In this document: positions 1 to 6,250 of the stretch, piece by piece
Position numbering within the stretch: position 1 is the first letter of the stretch
Layout of the letters: every line of letters starts with the position of its first letter
NCBI GenBank assembly: GCA_029857975.1
Contig: JAOUFX010000186.1
Span: 1 to 6,381 of the forward strand
DNA: 6,381 nucleotides
Direction: 5' to 3'
From: Deltaproteobacteria bacterium
GTDB lineage: Bacteria; Desulfobacterota; SM23-61
Position numbers and translations under genes: made by a program
The notes under the pieces: generated by a model
Told to the model about the DNA's origin: nothing
Databases searched by the model: none
The model's input: the letters and a program-made list of their open reading frames with translations, nothing else

Positions 1-2667
1 CTTCCGCTTTCCACCGTCCACGAATATGCCGAGACTTTGCTGGCTCAGCGAATATCCATGGTAAGCGGGGTAGCCCAGGTCCAGGTTTACGGCGGGCAGA
101 AGTACGCCGTTCGGGTTCAGGTGAATCCCAAAGCGTTGGCCATGAGGCAGATCGGAATTGACGAGGTCGCCAATGCGGTCATGAACGCCAATGTAAATCT
201 GCCCACGGGCACCCTGTGGGGAACCCACAACGCTTTTACCGTACAGGCCACCGGTCAATTGATGGAAGCATCGGAATACCGGTCCATCATCGCGGCCAGC
301 CGGAATGACTTTCCAGTCCGCCTGGAAGATCTCGGGCGGGTCATCGACAGCGTCGAGAATGACAAAATCGCAGCTTGGTATAACAACGTAAGGGCAATCA
401 CCCTGGCCATTCAACGTCAACCGGGGACCAACACGGTGGAAGTGGTGGACGCCGTCAAGGAACTGGTCAAAAGATTGCGTGCGGAAATTCCTGCCTCCGT
501 CAGCCTGGACCTGCTCTACGATCGCTCGGTATCGATCCGGGATTCTGTGGCAGACATCAAGGCTACCCTCTTTCTGGCCATTTGTTTGGTCGTTATGGTC
601 ATCTTCCTCTTCCTGCGCAACTTATCGGCCACGATCATCCCCAGCCTGGCCCTCCCCTTCTCGATCGTAGGCACATTTACGGCCATGTATCTCCTGGACT
701 ACAGTCTCGACAACCTTTCCCTGATGGCCCTCATCCTATCGGTGGGATTTGTGGTGGACGACGCCATCGTCATGCTGGAGAACATCATCCGCCATATGGA
801 GCAAGGGGAAGGGATTCTGGAAGCGGCGCTTAACGGCTCCAAGGAGATTGGTTTCACGATTGTGTCCATGACCCTTTCTCTCGTGGTGGTATTTATCCCG
901 GTGCTCTTCATGGGGGGGATCCTGGGGCGTCTGCTCCATGAATTCGCCGTAACCATCAGCATGGCGGTCCTGATTTCCGGAGTCGTATCGTTGACCCTTA
1001 CCCCCATGCTCTGCAGCCGCTTTCTGCGCCCTCCAGGGGCGATACGCCATCGCCGGCTTTACGCGCTCTCGGAAAGATACTTCGAACGCATGTTGCGAGC
1101 TTACGAGTTGAGCCTCAAAAAGACCCTGGATCATAGCCTGGCCACCCTAATTCTCTCCGGTTTGATTTTCGTGGCTACGATATACCTTTTCATCATCGTC
1201 CCCAAGGGCTTTCTTCCGAGCGAAGACACCAATCAGATCATCGGCTTCACCGAAGCCAACGAGGGAATTTCCTTCGCATCGATGCAGAAGCATCAAAAAG
1301 AGATCTCGGCCATCATCTCCGAAAATCCCAATGTAGAAGCATTCATGTCCTCGATCGGGCCAAGCGGATCCAGCCCGGCTTCCAACACCGGACGGCTCAA
1401 TATTCGCCTGAAACCAAGAAACGAACGGGATCTTAACGTTGACGAAATCATTCAGGAACTCCGGCCGCAATTGTCTACCATTCCGGGTATCCGGGCCTTT
1501 CTGCAAAACCCGCCCCCCGTCCGCATCGGCGGGCGCCTGACCAAAAGCCAGTATCAATTTACCCTGCAGGGCACCGATCTGGACGCCCTCTATCGTTATG
1601 CTCCGATTTTCGAGTCAAGGCTCAAGCAGATCCCGGGGCTTCACGACGTGACGTCCGACCTGCAAATCAAGAACCCGCAAGTCAATATCGAGATCAACCG
1701 CAATAAAGCTTCCCTGCTTGGGGTTACCGCCCAGCAGATCGAAGATGCCCTCTCCAGCGCCTATTCCTCGCGGCAGATTTCTACGATCTACGCCCCCAAT
1801 GATTCGTTCCAGGTGATCCTGGAACTGGAACCCCAATATCAGATGGACCCCTCGGCGCTCGCCATGCTCTACATTCGCTCATCCAAAGGTGCTCTGGTCC
1901 CGTTGAATGCGGTAGCCAAGGTGAGCTCGAATGTGGGGCCTCTAACCGTAAACCATCTGGGCCAGCTTCCGGCAGTGACTCTTTCTTTCAGCCTCCAGCC
2001 GGGGGTCTCTTTGGGGGAAGCGGTTTCTGCGGTTCAGGGGGCCGCCCGGGTTATGTTGCCGCCTACCATCACCACCAGCTTCCAGGGCACTGCCCAGGCT
2101 TTCCAATCTTCGATCAAGGGACTGGGTATTCTTTTGCTCATGGCCATCCTGGTTATTTACATCGTGCTGGGAATTCTCTATGAAAGCTTCATCCACCCGT
2201 TGACCATTCTCTCCGGCCTTCCTTCCGCGGGGGTCGGAGCGCTGCTCATGTTGATCCTCTTCCACGCCGAACTGGATCTTTATGGATTTGTGGGGATCAT
2301 CATGTTGATCGGGCTGGTAAAAAAGAACGCCATCATGATGATCGACTTCGCCCTGGAGGCTGAGCGAAAGGAAGGGAAAAGCCCCGCTGAAGCAATCTTT
2401 CAGGGCTGCCTGATCCGTTTCCGCCCCATTATGATGACCACCATGTGCGCCCTTCTGGGGACTTTACCGATTGCCATCGGTTTTGGAGCGGGAGCCGAAG
2501 CCCGCCGTCCATTGGGCTTGGCAGTAGTCGGGGGGCTGCTTTTCTCGCAATTCATCACCCTCTATATTACTCCCGTCATCTATATTTACCTTGATAAATT
2601 CCAGGCGAGCATAAAGGATAGATTTCGTTCCCGCCGTTTGGAAAAAAGGAATCGTTTCTCTGATTAA
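1..2667 (+). CDS. RND-family (HAE1, AcrB/MdtBC-like) efflux transporter, 5'-truncated by window edge
   Basis: Inner-membrane, proton-driven exporter subunit of a tripartite RND pump. The frame is open from base 1 with no start, so the gene begins outside; 888 residues are visible. Aligning landmarks with E. coli AcrB suggests ~154 N-terminal residues are missing (family length ~1030-1050). Residues below count from base 1. The start lies in the periplasmic porter domain, with a GGQ..AVRVQV stretch and NVNLPTGTL. Hydrophobic segments lie at about 188-205, 212-231, 240-258 (carrying FVVDDAIVMLEN), 285-303, 316-336 and 381-400. A second porter domain follows, then helices at about 708-727, 737-756, 761-782, 809-827 and 838-863. 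The proton-relay residues are present: D253 and D254 (AcrB D407/D408), K775 (K940) and R806 (R971, in RFRP). The protein therefore looks functional. A membrane-fusion partner would be expected upstream; none follows. Drug versus other hydrophobic substrate cannot be decided. No terminator is visible just after the stop. Confidence 0.95.
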   Translation, partial: LPLSTVHEYAETLLAQRISMVSGVAQVQVYGGQKYAVRVQVNPKALAMRQIGIDEVANAVMNANVNLPTGTLWGTHNAFTVQATGQLMEASEYRSIIAASRNDFPVRLEDLGRVIDSVENDKIAAWYNNVRAITLAIQRQPGTNTVEVVDAVKELVKRLRAEIPASVSLDLLYDRSVSIRDSVADIKATLFLAICLVVMVIFLFLRNLSATIIPSLALPFSIVGTFTAMYLLDYSLDNLSLMALILSVGFVVDDAIVMLENIIRHMEQGEGILEAALNGSKEIGFTIVSMTLSLVVVFIPVLFMGGILGRLLHEFAVTISMAVLISGVVSLTLTPMLCSRFLRPPGAIRHRRLYALSERYFERMLRAYELSLKKTLDHSLATLILSGLIFVATIYLFIIVPKGFLPSEDTNQIIGFTEANEGISFASMQKHQKEISAIISENPNVEAFMSSIGPSGSSPASNTGRLNIRLKPRNERDLNVDEIIQELRPQLSTIPGIRAFLQNPPPVRIGGRLTKSQYQFTLQGTDLDALYRYAPIFESRLKQIPGLHDVTSDLQIKNPQVNIEINRNKASLLGVTAQQIEDALSSAYSSRQISTIYAPNDSFQVILELEPQYQMDPSALAMLYIRSSKGALVPLNAVAKVSSNVGPLTVNHLGQLPAVTLSFSLQPGVSLGEAVSAVQGAARVMLPPTITTSFQGTAQAFQSSIKGLGILLLMAILVIYIVLGILYESFIHPLTILSGLPSAGVGALLMLILFHAELDLYGFVGIIMLIGLVKKNAIMMIDFALEAERKEGKSPAEAIFQGCLIRFRPIMMTTMCALLGTLPIAIGFGAGAEARRPLGLAVVGGLLFSQFITLYITPVIYIYLDKFQASIKDRFRSRRLEKRNRFSD

Positions 2668-2699
2668 TTCGTCTATATAGATTGCCATCCAACATGGGC

Positions 2700-3091
2700 T
2701 TACAAGAAACGCTGGGTTCGTACCCCTTCATGCTGCCGCAACTTTTTTGCCTCGTCTTCGGTAGCATCCTCTTCAAGGAAATTCTCCCAATCTCCCACCA
2801 TCGCTATCATGGGTCCTACCTTGACGAGGCCATCATTCTTCTCCTCCACATGCGCTCTGGCGCTGCTCCAGGGTTTTTTAACCCACTTGCCCCGCACCGG
2901 ATTCAACTCTATGTACCGAGCAGAAGCCACGACATAACGCTCATCCATGGCATACGATTTCAACCGACCTGGCCATAAAAACCATCGCCAACCTTCTCGA
3001 AAATTTACCATCCGCGCATACCGGCGATGTGCCTCTCCAATGGCTTTGGGCAAACTTTTTTAATGTGCGGGACGGCGATCAAGTGAATACG
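2700..3091 (-). pseudogene. Degraded REP-associated tyrosine transposase (RAYT, IS200-like Y1/HUH family), C-terminal remnant
   Basis: On the minus strand, 3053-2700 is an uninterrupted reading of ~117 codons with hallmarks of RAYT proteins: KAIGEAHRRYARMVNFREGW, LWPGRL, MDERYVVASARYIELNPVR, PWSSARAH and GLVKV...VGDWENFL. HRRY probably carries the catalytic tyrosine. Such proteins nick single-stranded DNA at REP hairpins and are normally ~200 residues or more. The upstream part is in another frame: 3091-3056 reads RIHLIAVPHIKK, matching the family's NHVHLIAVP region, and adding one A to the run at 3061-3056 would join the two. There the HUH motif reads R-I-H, so the first His is gone. The rest of the N-terminal domain (RGN..., CLMPNHVH) is not recognisable. 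A second one-base loss near 2725 probably breaks the tail: after RQHE the other frame reads GTNPAFL, closer to the usual ending. No start codon with a ribosome site is visible. I treat it as a dead gene. Confidence 0.82.
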
Positions 3092-3446
3092 AAAACCGGG
3101 GCGCGCCTTTATGCTTGGAGCTTCCTGCCGAATCATTTTTATTATTTACTGCCGCCTAAAAGATGATGGGGTATCCGGGGGCGGAGGTTGGACGCTTTTG
3201 GGGGGTGGCGACTTCGGCGGTGAATCGATCAAAGAATCCTAATGAAGTGCCGGAGTTCCGCCTTTATCTTTAAGTTGGTTCGGAACCGCCGTTCCTTTTT
3301 TCCCGCGTCCCCTTTTTCGAATTTTTGTTTTATCCCTTTCGTCACGATTTGGCCGGTTCGGCGATTGGGAGCAACTTCGCCGGCCGAAAACCTCTTTTTC
3401 ATGGGAACATCTCCCGTCATTCCCGATCTTCCGCTGAAAATTTTTC
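3092..3446. other. Gene-free stretch with no recognised product
   Basis: About 355 bases between the transposase remnant and the regulator promoter. No reading frame here has a recognisable domain. A + strand frame (3242-3520) and two minus-strand frames are open for 230-280 bases, but they overlap each other, lack convincing ribosome sites, give low-complexity basic or Phe-rich translations, and run into the promoter repeats. The left part (~3092-3180) may include the eroded 5' end of the transposase gene. The composition changes from GC-rich (3150-3230) to T-rich (3296-3446). Short inverted repeats occur at 3255-3301 (listed separately). The stretch may be decayed mobile DNA or a dispersed intergenic repeat; I cannot tell which. 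Confidence 0.5.
3282..3301 (+). terminator. Weak terminator-like hairpin with T-run
   Basis: GGAAC (3282-3286), loop CGCC, GTTCC (3291-3295), followed directly by six T (3296-3301). The geometry is that of a rho-independent terminator on the + strand, but the stem is only 5 bp. An upstream GTTCCG at 3255-3260 can pair instead with CGGAAC at 3281-3286, giving two mutually exclusive hairpins. No + strand gene ends nearby (the RND stop is ~615 bases upstream), so a role is uncertain. Confidence 0.25.
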
Positions 3447-3475
3447 TTGACATCTTTTTCAAAAATTGTCATAAA
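3447..3475 (+). promoter_or_regulatory. Candidate sigma70 promoter for the RpiR-family regulator
   Basis: A perfect -35 hexamer TTGACA at 3447-3452 is followed, after a 17-base spacer, by CATAAA at 3470-3475 (4 of 6 to TATAAT). The predicted transcript would start near 3482, leaving a leader of about 65 bases before the TTG start at 3549. The promoter lies inside a 24-bp inverted repeat, and its -10 overlaps the first of two direct repeats, as expected of an operator-controlled promoter. The match is by eye and the -10 is imperfect. Confidence 0.55.
3448..3471. promoter_or_regulatory. 24-bp inverted repeat over the promoter spacer (candidate operator)
   Basis: Arms TGACA (3448-3452) and TGTCA (3467-3471) are perfect complements, and inside them TTTT (3455-3458) pairs with AAAA (3461-3464). 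Nine of twelve mirrored positions match. It spans the -35, the whole spacer and the first bases of the -10, so a protein bound here would block RNA polymerase. With AT-rich flanks it could arise by chance, but the position is suggestive of autoregulation by the adjacent RpiR-type protein. Confidence 0.4.
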
Positions 3476-3486
3476 TATTTCATTTT
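3466..3486. repeat. 21-bp direct repeat, copy 1 (candidate operator overlapping -10)
   Basis: The 21 bases from 3466 to 3486 recur without mismatch at 3493-3513, 27 bases downstream, separated by six bases. Each copy contains the imperfect palindrome TGtcATAaaTATttCA (here 3467-3482). This copy overlaps the candidate -10 box. Tandem, exactly repeated, partly symmetric boxes at a promoter are typical of a regulator binding cooperatively. The binding protein is inferred, not shown. Confidence 0.6.
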
Positions 3487-3492
3487 TAATAT

Positions 3493-3513
3493 TTGTCATA
3501 AATATTTCATTTT
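3493..3513. repeat. 21-bp direct repeat, copy 2 (candidate operator in the leader)
   Basis: Identical to the copy at 3466-3486, with the same internal imperfect palindrome (3494-3509). It lies just downstream of the predicted transcription start and 36 bases before the regulator's start codon. The 27-base centre spacing is about 2.5 helical turns, so two bound dimers would sit on roughly opposite faces of the DNA. Confidence 0.6.
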
Positions 3514-3536
3514 CGGTTGATGAATTTCTCTCATGA

Positions 3537-3543
3537 AGAGGGG
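3537..3543 (+). promoter_or_regulatory. Ribosome binding site fixing a TTG start
   Basis: AGAGGGG lies five bases before TTG at 3549. An in-frame TGA at 3534-3536 sits immediately upstream, and there is no ATG or GTG between it and 3549. TTG is thus the only start that keeps the conserved N-terminus of the regulator. The ATG at 3533 is in another frame and leads to a spurious translation. Confidence 0.75.
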
Positions 3544-3548
3544 AAAAC

Positions 3549-4388
3549 TTGATACTGACCGAGAAGTTAAAAGCAATTCATCCGTCCTTAAGCAAGCAAC
3601 AGAAGAAGGTTGCGGATTTTTTTCTTACCCAGGGTGCCGAAGCCGCTTTTCTTTCCGTCGCCGAATTAGCCCACCAAGTTAGAACCAGTCAGGCCACTGT
3701 CGTCCGTTTCTCCCGGGTCATAGGTTTCAAGGGATATCCGGACCTGCAGCGGGAACTGCAGAATTGGATCCGGCAGAAAATATCCCCTTCCAGGGTCCTG
3801 CAAAACTTGATGATAAAAGCGCCCGAGGAAAATGTATACCGCAGGATCTTTCAAATAGACCGGCAAAACCTTGATGAAACGGAGGAGGCCAACCCACAGG
3901 AAAAGCTGGACCGCGCCGTACGGGAGATCATCCAGGCCAAGCGCATCGGCTTTATCGGCTTCCGCACCTCCCAGGCGATGGCCTACCTCCTCTATTTCTT
4001 CATCGGGCGGGTGAGAAAAAACTGTGAACTCCTGGATGACGGCGGGAACCTCACCAACCAGTTGATGTATTATGGGGCGAAAGATCTTCTCTTGGCCATC
4101 AGCTTTCCCCGCTATTCTCGCCTGACCCTTGAGATTTTGAAGTATGGGAAAAAGATGGGCTGCAAAATTATCGTGATCACGGACAATCCCGTTTCTCCCG
4201 TCGGGCAGATGGCGGATGTTATCTTGCTGTCGGAGCGAAAATCGGCCACTTATTTCAACTCTCTTGCCAGCGCCGTCACCCTGGTGAATTGCCTAGTGGC
4301 CGGCGTCTCCCTGAAAAGCAAGCATTCCTTGAAAACGCTGGAATCCTTCGATCAAATTGACAAAGGATGGAATCATTTTTTGAGATAA
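3549..4388 (+). CDS. RpiR/MurR-family transcriptional regulator (HTH_6 + SIS)
   Basis: Cytoplasmic DNA-binding regulator of 279 residues, the usual length for the family. The N-terminal HTH_6 domain (about 1-77) reads LSKQQKKVADFFL, then the helix-turn-helix SVAELAHQVRTSQATVVRFS (36-55) and the family's GFKGYPDLQREL (59-70). The SIS domain (about 125-265) begins with RIGFIGFRTSQ and contains LLAISFPRYSR (181-191) and KIIVITDNPVSPV (206-218). SIS domains of this family usually sense phosphosugars; here the ligand-loop segment is the FPRYS variant and not an SxSGxT-type loop, and the neighbours are CoA-thioester genes, so the effector may not be a sugar phosphate. The start is a TTG with a good ribosome site, and the promoter region carries tandem operator-like repeats, so autoregulation is likely. 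It is separated from the catabolic genes by 145 bases including a candidate terminator. Control of those genes is inferred from position only. Confidence 0.92.
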   Translation: MILTEKLKAIHPSLSKQQKKVADFFLTQGAEAAFLSVAELAHQVRTSQATVVRFSRVIGFKGYPDLQRELQNWIRQKISPSRVLQNLMIKAPEENVYRRIFQIDRQNLDETEEANPQEKLDRAVREIIQAKRIGFIGFRTSQAMAYLLYFFIGRVRKNCELLDDGGNLTNQLMYYGAKDLLLAISFPRYSRLTLEILKYGKKMGCKIIVITDNPVSPVGQMADVILLSERKSATYFNSLASAVTLVNCLVAGVSLKSKHSLKTLESFDQIDKGWNHFLR

Positions 4389-4416
4389 GACATCAACGCG
4401 GTCCCTACTTCTGGCG

Positions 4417-4469
4417 AGGATAAGGAAAGGGTTCATTACCGGCCAAAGCCGGGTCTATCCTAATTTTTT
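4417..4469 (+). terminator. Candidate rho-independent terminator after the regulator gene
   Basis: An inner hairpin CCGGC (4439-4443), loop CAAA, GCCGG (4448-4452) is enclosed by an outer arm pair AGGATA (4417-4422) and TATCCT (4456-4461), followed by AATTTTTTA with six T at 4464-4469. The internal loop is large and lopsided (16 against 3 bases), so this is weaker than a classic terminator. It lies 28 bases beyond the regulator stop and would separate that transcript from the downstream genes. Confidence 0.42.
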
Positions 4470-4520
4470 ATGAACGCTGACGAATTTTATACCTGCCAAT
4501 CCCGTCTAATACACTAAGAG

Positions 4521-4528
4521 AAAGGAGG
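4521..4528 (+). promoter_or_regulatory. Strong ribosome binding site for the crotonase gene
   Basis: AAAGGAGG is a near-perfect Shine-Dalgarno sequence five bases before ATG at 4534 and fixes that start. I could not assign a convincing promoter in 4389-4520: TAATAC at 4507-4512 resembles a -10, but no -35 lies at the right distance. No copy of the repeats seen before the regulator occurs here. Confidence 0.8.
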
Positions 4529-4533
4529 AAAGG

Positions 4534-5307
4534 ATGAAAGTTATCTACGAAGTGAAAGACCGGGTGGCGTACATTACAATGAATCGCCCTGAAGCCATGA
4601 ACGCAATGGACGCGGAGGTATATGCTGCATTATCCAAAGCATGGATTGATGTCCGGGATAATCCTGACGTATGGGTAGCCATCATTACCGGCGCAGGGGA
4701 GAAGGCCTTCACCGCTGGGGCGGACCTCAAGTCCTTCATTACCCGGAAACCGGAGAAGGCGGATTTCTGGTTGACCCAGAAAGACATGTTGCTTAACCGG
4801 GGCTTGGAAGTTTGGAAACCGGTGATCGCTGCGGTTAACGGATATTGTCTTGCCGGTGGTGTTACCCTTTTATTCGCCACGGATATTCGGATCGCAGCCG
4901 AACATGCTGTTTTTGAGATATCCGAGGTTAAACGGGGAATCCTGCCGGGAAATGGAGGAACCCAAAGAGCTTTACGGCAACTTCCCTATCCTATCGCCAT
5001 GGAGATGTTGCTCCTAGGGCGACGCTTGAATGCACAAGAGGCATTGACGTATGGCCTGATTAATAAGGTCGTGCCCATGAAAGATCTAATGCTCACTGCC
5101 GAGCAGTACGCCAGGCAGCTATGTGAAAATGGCCCGCTTGCCCTGCGAGCTGTCAAAGAACTGGCGATTAGGAGCCAGAGTCTTTCCCTGGAACAAGGTC
5201 TTCGTTTAGAACAATCGTTTCAGGAATTCCTCCGCACAACTGAAGATGCCAAGGAAGGCCCCAAGGCTTTTGCCGAGAAAAGAAAGCCAGTATACAAAGC
5301 CAGGTAA
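4534..5307 (+). CDS. Enoyl-CoA hydratase/isomerase (crotonase)-family protein with a substituted catalytic Glu
   Basis: Cytoplasmic crotonase-fold enzyme acting on an acyl-CoA thioester; 257 residues is a normal length. Visible motifs are ITMNRPEAMNAMD (14-26), the first oxyanion-hole segment AFTAGADLKSF (58-68), the second, VNGYCLAGGVTLLFATD (101-117), then FEISEVKRGILPGNGGTQR (127-145) and a C-terminal FAEKRKP tail typical of the family. By alignment with rat mitochondrial hydratase, E131 matches catalytic Glu164, but the position of Glu144 (GGGCE) is Thr111. Classical hydratases use both glutamates. Family members with one acid include isomerases, dehydratases, hydrolases and lyases, so the reaction is open. 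It heads a run with a CitE-like lyase 55 bases downstream and a CaiB-type CoA-transferase, suggesting a role in acid catabolism through CoA thioesters. The start is fixed by AAAGGAGG. Confidence 0.9.
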   Translation: MKVIYEVKDRVAYITMNRPEAMNAMDAEVYAALSKAWIDVRDNPDVWVAIITGAGEKAFTAGADLKSFITRKPEKADFWLTQKDMLLNRGLEVWKPVIAAVNGYCLAGGVTLLFATDIRIAAEHAVFEISEVKRGILPGNGGTQRALRQLPYPIAMEMLLLGRRLNAQEALTYGLINKVVPMKDLMLTAEQYARQLCENGPLALRAVKELAIRSQSLSLEQGLRLEQSFQEFLRTTEDAKEGPKAFAEKRKPVYKAR

Positions 5308-5348
5308 TGAGGCCCGTTTCCAATCTGGGCTATTTTCAGCTCCAACAT

Positions 5349-5355
5349 AAGGAGG
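5349..5355 (+). promoter_or_regulatory. Ribosome binding site for the CitE-like gene
   Basis: AAGGAGG lies seven bases upstream of ATG at 5363, supporting that start. The 55-base gap from the preceding stop contains no convincing promoter or terminator, so the two genes are probably co-transcribed. Confidence 0.8.
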
Positions 5356-5362
5356 AAGATCA

Positions 5363-6250
5363 ATGAAACCCTATCGTTCATTGTTATTCGTTCCCGGCAA
5401 TAAGCCGGCATGGATGGAAAAAGCAGTCGGTTATGGGGCGGATTGCCTGATTTTAGACCTCGAGGATTCGGTCCCGGATCAAGAAAAGGCAGCTGCCCGC
5501 CCTTTGGTAAAGACCGGGATTAAGGCTCTTAAGGCCAAGGGTCAAGCCGTTAACGTACGGGTTAATGCTTTTGCCACGGGATTGACCTTAGACGACCTCG
5601 AGGGAGTTTTATGTCCGGAGCTTGATGGGGTTACGCTGCCAAAAGTGGAGACAGTGGCCGACATGAAAGAGCTGGATGCTTTATTGACCCATCTGGAAAA
5701 GCGCATGGGGATAACCGTGGGAGCGATTGAAACTCCATTAGGGTGCGAGACGGCTAAGGGGATGCGCAATATCTATGAGATTGCCGCCTCCTGTCCCCGA
5801 GTGAAGCGAGTTACCTTGGCGGCTGGCCCCGGAGGAGACGCCGCCCGGGCCATTGGCTATATTTGGTCGAAGGAGGGTATGGAGACTCTCTTTCTTCGCT
5901 CCAAAGCGGTTCTGGATTGCCGGGCGGCGGGTATTCAGTATCCTACAATCAGCTCCTGGTGGAACATCAAGGATTTGGAGGGATTGGAGCGGGATGCCAA
6001 TTGGAACCGGCGGCTTGGGTTCCGGGGGCAGACGGTCATGCATCCGACCCACGTTCCGATTGTCAATAAAGTGTTTACTCCGTCTGGGGAAGAGATCGCT
6101 TTTTATAAGGGGCTGATTCAGGCCATGGAGGAAGCGAAGAAAAAGGGGGTTGCCGCGGTTACTTATAAAGGCGACATGGTTGACGAAGCCATGGTGAAAA
6201 CTGCGCGGGAGATGCTCGAATTCGCCAAATCCATTGGCTTAGAAACCTAA
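5363..6250 (+). CDS. HpcH/HpaI aldolase-family, CitE-like acyl-CoA lyase (malyl-/citramalyl-CoA lyase type)
   Basis: A TIM-barrel, Mg-dependent lyase of 295 residues, the usual length for CitE-like proteins. Visible motifs are RSLLFVPGNKP (5-15), CLILDLEDSVPDQEKAAAR (28-46), VRVN with R66, TLPKVE (91-96), the acidic segment IETPLGCETAKG (122-133), AAGPGGDAARAIG (153-165) with the expected metal ligand D159, and the C-terminal GFRGQTVMHPTHVPIVNKVF (219-238). Family members cleave (or condense) 3-hydroxyacyl-CoAs such as malyl-CoA, methylmalyl-CoA or citramalyl-CoA, giving acetyl-CoA or propionyl-CoA and a 2-oxoacid. No alpha or gamma citrate lyase subunit is beside it, so a free-standing CoA lyase is likelier than the citrate lyase beta subunit. 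The metal-binding acid is ambiguous, because an ET-x-x-G hexad occurs twice in a row (E123 and E129). The neighbours, a crotonase upstream and a CoA-transferase downstream, fit an activate, hydrate or isomerise, and cleave pathway. The exact substrate is unknown. Confidence 0.88.
   Translation: MKPYRSLLFVPGNKPAWMEKAVGYGADCLILDLEDSVPDQEKAAARPLVKTGIKALKAKGQAVNVRVNAFATGLTLDDLEGVLCPELDGVTLPKVETVADMKELDALLTHLEKRMGITVGAIETPLGCETAKGMRNIYEIAASCPRVKRVTLAAGPGGDAARAIGYIWSKEGMETLFLRSKAVLDCRAAGIQYPTISSWWNIKDLEGLERDANWNRRLGFRGQTVMHPTHVPIVNKVFTPSGEEIAFYKGLIQAMEEAKKKGVAAVTYKGDMVDEAMVKTAREMLEFAKSIGLET

Noticed and set aside
699..2265. Several long minus-strand open frames inside the RND gene (about 73-136 codons)
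   Set aside because: They are antisense shadows of a strongly conserved coding frame; their translations show no domains and no ribosome sites precede them.
2672..2681. Perfect 10-bp palindrome TCTATATAGA just after the RND stop
   Set aside because: Short and AT-rich, with no second copy or T-tail; expected by chance often enough that I assign it no function.
2871..2884. GGGTT-TTTT-AACCC hairpin
   Set aside because: It lies inside the conserved VKKPWSS coding portion of the transposase remnant and is best explained by codon content; no adjacent gene needs a terminator here.
2682..2978. A + strand 98-codon open frame after the RND gene
   Set aside because: It is the antisense of the transposase remnant, whose minus-strand translation matches a known family over most of its length.
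3466..3513. Two exact repeats considered as a minimal CRISPR array
   Set aside because: Only two copies separated by six bases, no spacer-length gap and no cas genes; operator boxes fit better.
3242..3520. A + strand 92-codon open frame with a Phe-rich translation
   Set aside because: No recognised domain, no clear ribosome site, overlaps the promoter and both direct repeats, and competing minus-strand frames cover the same bases.
4487..4512. TTTATA/TAATAC boxes as a promoter for the crotonase gene
   Set aside because: -10-like hexamers exist, but no -35-like sequence sits at 16-18 bases; not strong enough to list as a promoter.
5542..6116. Open frames on both strands overlapping the CitE-like gene
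   Set aside because: Shadows of the conserved lyase frame, without domains or start signals.
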